Origin: Flavobacteriaceae bacterium
GTDB lineage: Bacteria; Bacteroidota; Bacteroidia; Flavobacteriales; Flavobacteriaceae
Assembly: GCA_002693605.1 (NCBI GenBank)
Contig: NZQO01000036.1
Span: 1 to 16,742 of the forward strand
Length of the DNA: 16,742 nucleotides
Direction of reading: 5' to 3'
Both the position numbers and the translations under genes were made by a program. The notes under the pieces were generated by a model, which saw only the letters and a list, made by a program, of their open reading frames with translations, was not told the DNA's origin and made no database searches. Of this stretch, positions 14,660 to 16,742 are shown in pieces; position 1 is the first letter of the stretch, and every line of letters begins with the position of its first letter.

Positions 14660-14682
14660 AAAATATTTAATGCAGTTTGTCG

Positions 14683-14701
14683 ATATTTTTTTCACTTAAT
14701 C
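14683..14701. repeat. Upstream repeat block 1, copy B
   Basis: ATATTTTTTTCACTTAATC is the second copy of the 19-mer at 14426-14444, with one difference. It continues into CGAT, so that CACTTAATCGAT here parallels CACTTTATCGAT at 14457-14468. Confidence 0.6.
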
Positions 14702-14795
14702 GATAATATGTTTCCTTTTCCTACACTATAAGCACTGATTCCTAGCTTCCTTTAAACTATTTTAGCGGGTGATAGTCTTACCTTAAAACCGTTGC

Positions 14796-15347
14796 GTGAT
14801 ACAGGAGAGTGACTTACTAACCAATTTACAGACATCCGAGAAGAAAGAAACGGCATTTCGGCAACTCCTTGCGGCCTACAAGGAAAGATTGTATTGGCAT
14901 GTGCGCCGTATCGTGCTGGACCATGATGATGCCGATGATGTGCTACAGAACACCTTCATTAAGGTGTACCGGCATATCGACTCATTTAAAGGCGACAGTA
15001 AACTATACACCTGGATGTACCGTATTGCAACCAACGAGGCCCTCACGTTTCTTAAAATGAAGGCAAGGCGCAATCATATCACTTCCCAAGAGGTCCAACG
15101 ACAAGCGTTTTCAAATTTGGCAAGTGACATTTATTTTGAAGGCAGTGCCATTCAATTGAAACTGCAACAGGCCATTGCCACCCTACCGGAAAAGCAACGC
15201 CTGGTATTCACCATGAAGTACTTTGGCGCCCACACCTATGAGGAACTATCGGAAATACTCGAGATATCGGTTGGAGGCCTGAAGAGCAATTACCATATTG
15301 CGGTAACTAAAATAAAGGAGTTTTTAGCCGAAAATGAAACCTTTTGA
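14796..15347 (+). CDS. ECF-type RNA polymerase sigma factor
   Basis: This 183-residue sigma-70 family protein contains only regions 2 and 4. Region 2 spans about 28-88, with YKERLYWHVRRIV, the core-binding DDADDVLQNTFIKVYRHI and the -10-melting GDSKLYTWMYRIATNEALTFL. Region 4 spans about 122-176, with LPEKQRLVFTMKYFGAHTYEELSEIL and the recognition helix ISVGGLKSNYHIAVTKIK. The start is GTG: no in-frame ATG precedes the domain, and MIQESDLLTNLQ resembles the usual N-terminus of the group. It heads an apparent three-gene operon with a single-span membrane protein and a Spy/CpxP-like exported protein. By analogy with other ECF systems it is probably held inactive at the membrane until an envelope signal arrives. 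Confidence 0.92.
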   Translation: MIQESDLLTNLQTSEKKETAFRQLLAAYKERLYWHVRRIVLDHDDADDVLQNTFIKVYRHIDSFKGDSKLYTWMYRIATNEALTFLKMKARRNHITSQEVQRQAFSNLASDIYFEGSAIQLKLQQAIATLPEKQRLVFTMKYFGAHTYEELSEILEISVGGLKSNYHIAVTKIKEFLAENETF

Positions 15348-15370
15348 ACGTAACGTAGTCAAAACCACAA

Positions 15371-15871
15371 ATGAAGCCCAATAAACCACATACCGAAGGA
15401 TTCAAGGTTCCGCAGCACTATTTTGAGGAATTCGACGATAGGCTCTACGATCAGATTGATCTTCCTGTCTTATCGGGAGAGGCCGGTTTTGAGGTGCCGG
15501 AAAATTACTTCGTGGCTGTAGAACGCGACATACTAAAAGCCTTACCTTCAACAGAAAACCGCATCGAAAAACGGGTAATATCGCTCTATGCGCGATGGAC
15601 GCTCGCCGCATGTGCGGCCGCGGCGGTACTTTTGTTCGTTGTAATCCCATCAGTGATGGAGAACAGCATAGATATTGAGCGCCTCTCTCCAATTGCCATT
15701 GAAGGATATATTGAGGATAATCAGATAGAATATGATACTTACGACCTCACCCCATTCTTAAGCGAATCGGCGCTATCGGAAAATATAATTGATGACGAAC
15801 TGTTTTCCGATGCCAACCTGGCCGACTATCTACTGGAACATATTGATGAAACAACCCTAATTAACGAATAA
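15371..15871 (+). CDS. Single-span membrane protein, candidate anti-sigma factor
   Basis: This 166-residue protein belongs to no family I can name with certainty. Residues 1-72 are hydrophilic and would be cytoplasmic, residues 76-93 form one transmembrane helix (WTLAACAAAAVLLFVVIP), and the remaining 70 residues are very acidic and would be periplasmic. The cytoplasmic part holds a twice-repeated motif, GFKVPQHYFEEF (10-21) and GFEVPENYFVAV (39-50), which looks like a binding module. The layout (short cytoplasmic domain, one helix, periplasmic tail) and the position 23 bp after an ECF sigma gene are those of an anti-sigma factor. It has no zinc-binding HxxxCxxC motif. Function is inferred from context. 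Confidence 0.8.
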   Translation: MKPNKPHTEGFKVPQHYFEEFDDRLYDQIDLPVLSGEAGFEVPENYFVAVERDILKALPSTENRIEKRVISLYARWTLAACAAAAVLLFVVIPSVMENSIDIERLSPIAIEGYIEDNQIEYDTYDLTPFLSESALSENIIDDELFSDANLADYLLEHIDETTLINE

Positions 15872-15876
15872 TATCC

Positions 15877-16305
15877 ATGAAAAAACTGTTGATTATAGTA
15901 TTGTTGCTCCCTGCCTTGGCGTTATCCCAAGACGATCGCCACGAACGCATTAAGGCGCTTAAAACGGCCTATATAACCGAGGCGCTGTCCTTTACTCCAG
16001 AGGAAGCCGAGCAGTTTTGGCCGGTTTACAACAGCTATCAGGAGCAAATGCATGCCCTGCGCAATGCAGAACGCGAAGAAATACACCGAAACGACAAAAA
16101 TGGAGTGGAGGGCCTTAGCCTTTCCGAGGCCAAACGGTTGGTAGACCAGCTGCTAGACTACGAGCGAAGGGAGTGGGAGCTGGAAAAAACACTCATGGCC
16201 AATTTACAAAAGATTATGAGCCCGAAGAAAATTGTCCTCCTAAAAATTTCGGAAGAAAAATTTAAGCGCCGACTTTTAGAACGCTATAAGAGGGGAAAGG
16301 AATAA
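15877..16305 (+). CDS. Spy/CpxP-like periplasmic protein ('sensor of ECF-type sigma factor')
   Basis: This 142-residue exported protein has a clear signal peptide (about 1-17, ALALS then QDDRHE) and an all-helical, highly charged mature part. Blocks such as ERIKALKTAYITEALSFTPEEAEQFWPVYNSYQ and LEKTLMANLQKIMSPKKIVLLKISEEKFKRRLLERYK match proteins annotated in flavobacteria as sensors of ECF-type sigma factors. They resemble the CpxP/Spy chaperone-like family in carrying two LTxxQ-like helical repeats (here LSFTPEEAEQFW and IMSPKKIVLL). It starts 5 bp after the candidate anti-sigma gene. The likely role is to sense periplasmic conditions or damaged envelope proteins and feed this to the sigma/anti-sigma pair; the direction of signalling is not evident. 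Confidence 0.85.
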   Translation: MKKLLIIVLLLPALALSQDDRHERIKALKTAYITEALSFTPEEAEQFWPVYNSYQEQMHALRNAEREEIHRNDKNGVEGLSLSEAKRLVDQLLDYERREWELEKTLMANLQKIMSPKKIVLLKISEEKFKRRLLERYKRGKE

Positions 16306-16327
16306 AAAGATACCATCATTCCTAACC

Positions 16328-16546
16328 TTAAAACTCTAGTAGGTTGGCCCATTTCAAAATAAATAAGAATAAAAAGGTAAGGCCCGTGCTAATGTAAATC
16401 ACGCTTTGCCAATAGTACAATTTCGGCACCCATCTATTGCGTGCTTGTTTGCCGTATTCCCTTTCAAAATAACCCTTGGAAAATCTCCAAATTAAATAAG
16501 TGTTTACTAAGAAGATCAATATTGCCACTATCCATACCACTTCCAT
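16328..16546 (-). CDS. Small two-helix membrane protein, unknown function
   Basis: This 72-residue protein has two predicted transmembrane helices, about residues 4-20 (VWIVAILIFLVNTYLIW) and 47-66 (SVIYISTGLTFLFLFILKW), joined by a basic, aromatic loop (FSKGYFEREYGKQARNRW). I recognise no family. It starts 18 bp after the stop of the BNR-repeat protein upstream and is probably in the same operon. It converges with the ECF operon, with 22 bp between stops and no visible terminator. The coherent two-helix pattern and the tight spacing support a real gene. Confidence 0.7.
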   Translation of the reverse strand: MEVVWIVAILIFLVNTYLIWRFSKGYFEREYGKQARNRWVPKLYYWQSVIYISTGLTFLFLFILKWANLLEF

Positions 16547-16564
16547 ACTTGGTCCATTAAATCG

Positions 16565-16742
16565 TTATTTATTGAATAGGAGCTTAGAAATTTTTTGCGC
16601 GCCCGAGGCGAAAGCGACCGAGTCGTTAACGAATTCAATTGCGTAAAAACCTTCTGAAGAGAGCTCGTTCCAAGAGGCACCGGCATCGCTGCTGTAAGAA
16701 ATGCCGGGCGAACCCACTGCCACAATGGCCTCACCATTCCCG
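16565..16742 (-). CDS. C-terminus of a BNR/Ycf48-like repeat protein (partial)
   Basis: Only the last 58 codons lie in the window; the gene continues beyond the right edge. The frame reads GNGEAIVAVGSPGISYSSD at its start and contains the Asp-box SYSSDAGASW (S-x-D-x-G-x-S-W pattern), a mark of beta-propeller repeats in BNR/sialidase and Ycf48-like photosystem-assembly-type proteins. It ends in SVAFASGAQKISKLLFNK. Flavobacterial relatives are often named 'oxidoreductase' or 'WD40/YVTN/BNR-like repeat-containing protein' without biochemical proof. It is probably exported. A longer ATG-started frame on the same strand in another phase is a shadow of this one. Confidence 0.75.
   Translation of the reverse strand, partial: GNGEAIVAVGSPGISYSSDAGASWNELSSEGFYAIEFVNDSVAFASGAQKISKLLFNK

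Larger units (their letters stand above)
14243..14795. other. Long intergenic region with two candidate sRNA genes
   Basis: This 553-bp stretch between the ABC exporter and the ECF sigma gene has no credible protein-coding frame. It is AT-rich outside its hairpins. It holds two terminator hairpins, two further hairpins with the same loop sequence, two -7-like promoter elements on the minus strand and several repeated upstream blocks, all described separately. The last 90 bp or so must carry the sigma-gene promoter; TATTTTAG at 14758-14765 is a one-mismatch -7 candidate. Confidence 0.8.

Noticed and set aside
14243..14795. CRISPR array or insertion sequence in the long intergenic gap
   Set aside because: The repeats are few, unequal and irregularly spaced, with no transposase, no terminal inverted repeats and no cas gene.
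16528..16737. A 69-codon ATG-started frame on the minus strand at the right edge
   Set aside because: Its composition is not protein-like, and it overlaps in another phase a frame with a clear BNR Asp-box, which I call instead.

Overview
The window looks like a piece of a chromosome from the Flavobacteriaceae (phylum Bacteroidota), probably a marine member. The evidence is gene content typical of that family: DUF4199 and DUF4168 proteins, a GlmU-like sugar nucleotidyltransferase with a degenerate N-terminus, an ECF sigma / small membrane protein / 'sensor of ECF-type sigma factor' trio, a half-size TauE/SafE protein and a two-domain phosphosugar mutase. Several genes are also preceded by the Bacteroidota -7 promoter element TAnnTTTG. 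I see no tRNA, rRNA, CRISPR array, insertion sequence or prophage gene. The genes are tightly packed, with convergent neighbours that abut.

Layout. Positions 1-3744 hold a thioredoxin-fold protein (+, probably cut at its 5' end), then three leftward genes (TauE/SafE permease, lytic transglycosylase, alpha/beta hydrolase), then rightward pirin and a small GNAT-like protein. Positions 3745-6793 hold the tRNA methylthiotransferase mtaB (-), divergent from an oligopeptide-type substrate-binding lipoprotein (+) that ends in a strong bidirectional terminator. Positions 6812-8994 hold a leftward group: DUF4168 protein, GlmU-like nucleotidyltransferase and ribosomal protein L31 type B. Positions 9143-14242 hold a rightward group: DUF4199 membrane protein, membrane-anchored family 2 glycosyltransferase, phosphosugar mutase and an MsbA-type ABC exporter whose GTG start overlaps the mutase stop. 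This group suggests envelope glycan or glycolipid work. Positions 14796-16305 hold an ECF sigma factor, a single-span candidate anti-sigma protein and a Spy/CpxP-like periplasmic protein, which look like one envelope-stress operon. The right edge has two leftward genes: a 72-residue membrane protein and the C-terminus of a BNR/Ycf48-like repeat protein.

The most interesting part is the 553-bp gap at 14243-14795. It is not empty: on the minus strand it carries what I read as two tandem, diverged copies of a small-RNA gene of about 80-90 nt. Each copy has a -7 promoter element, a shared 5' leader (ACTTATGTA), a hairpin with an AGCCCCAA loop whose stem differs in sequence but not in pairing between copies, and a rho-independent terminator hairpin. 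In copy A the terminator loop is again AGCCCCAA; in copy B it is G-rich and complementary to the C-rich loops. Upstream sequence blocks are repeated too. The pair sits beside the ECF sigma operon, so an envelope-stress sRNA role is an attractive but unproven inference.
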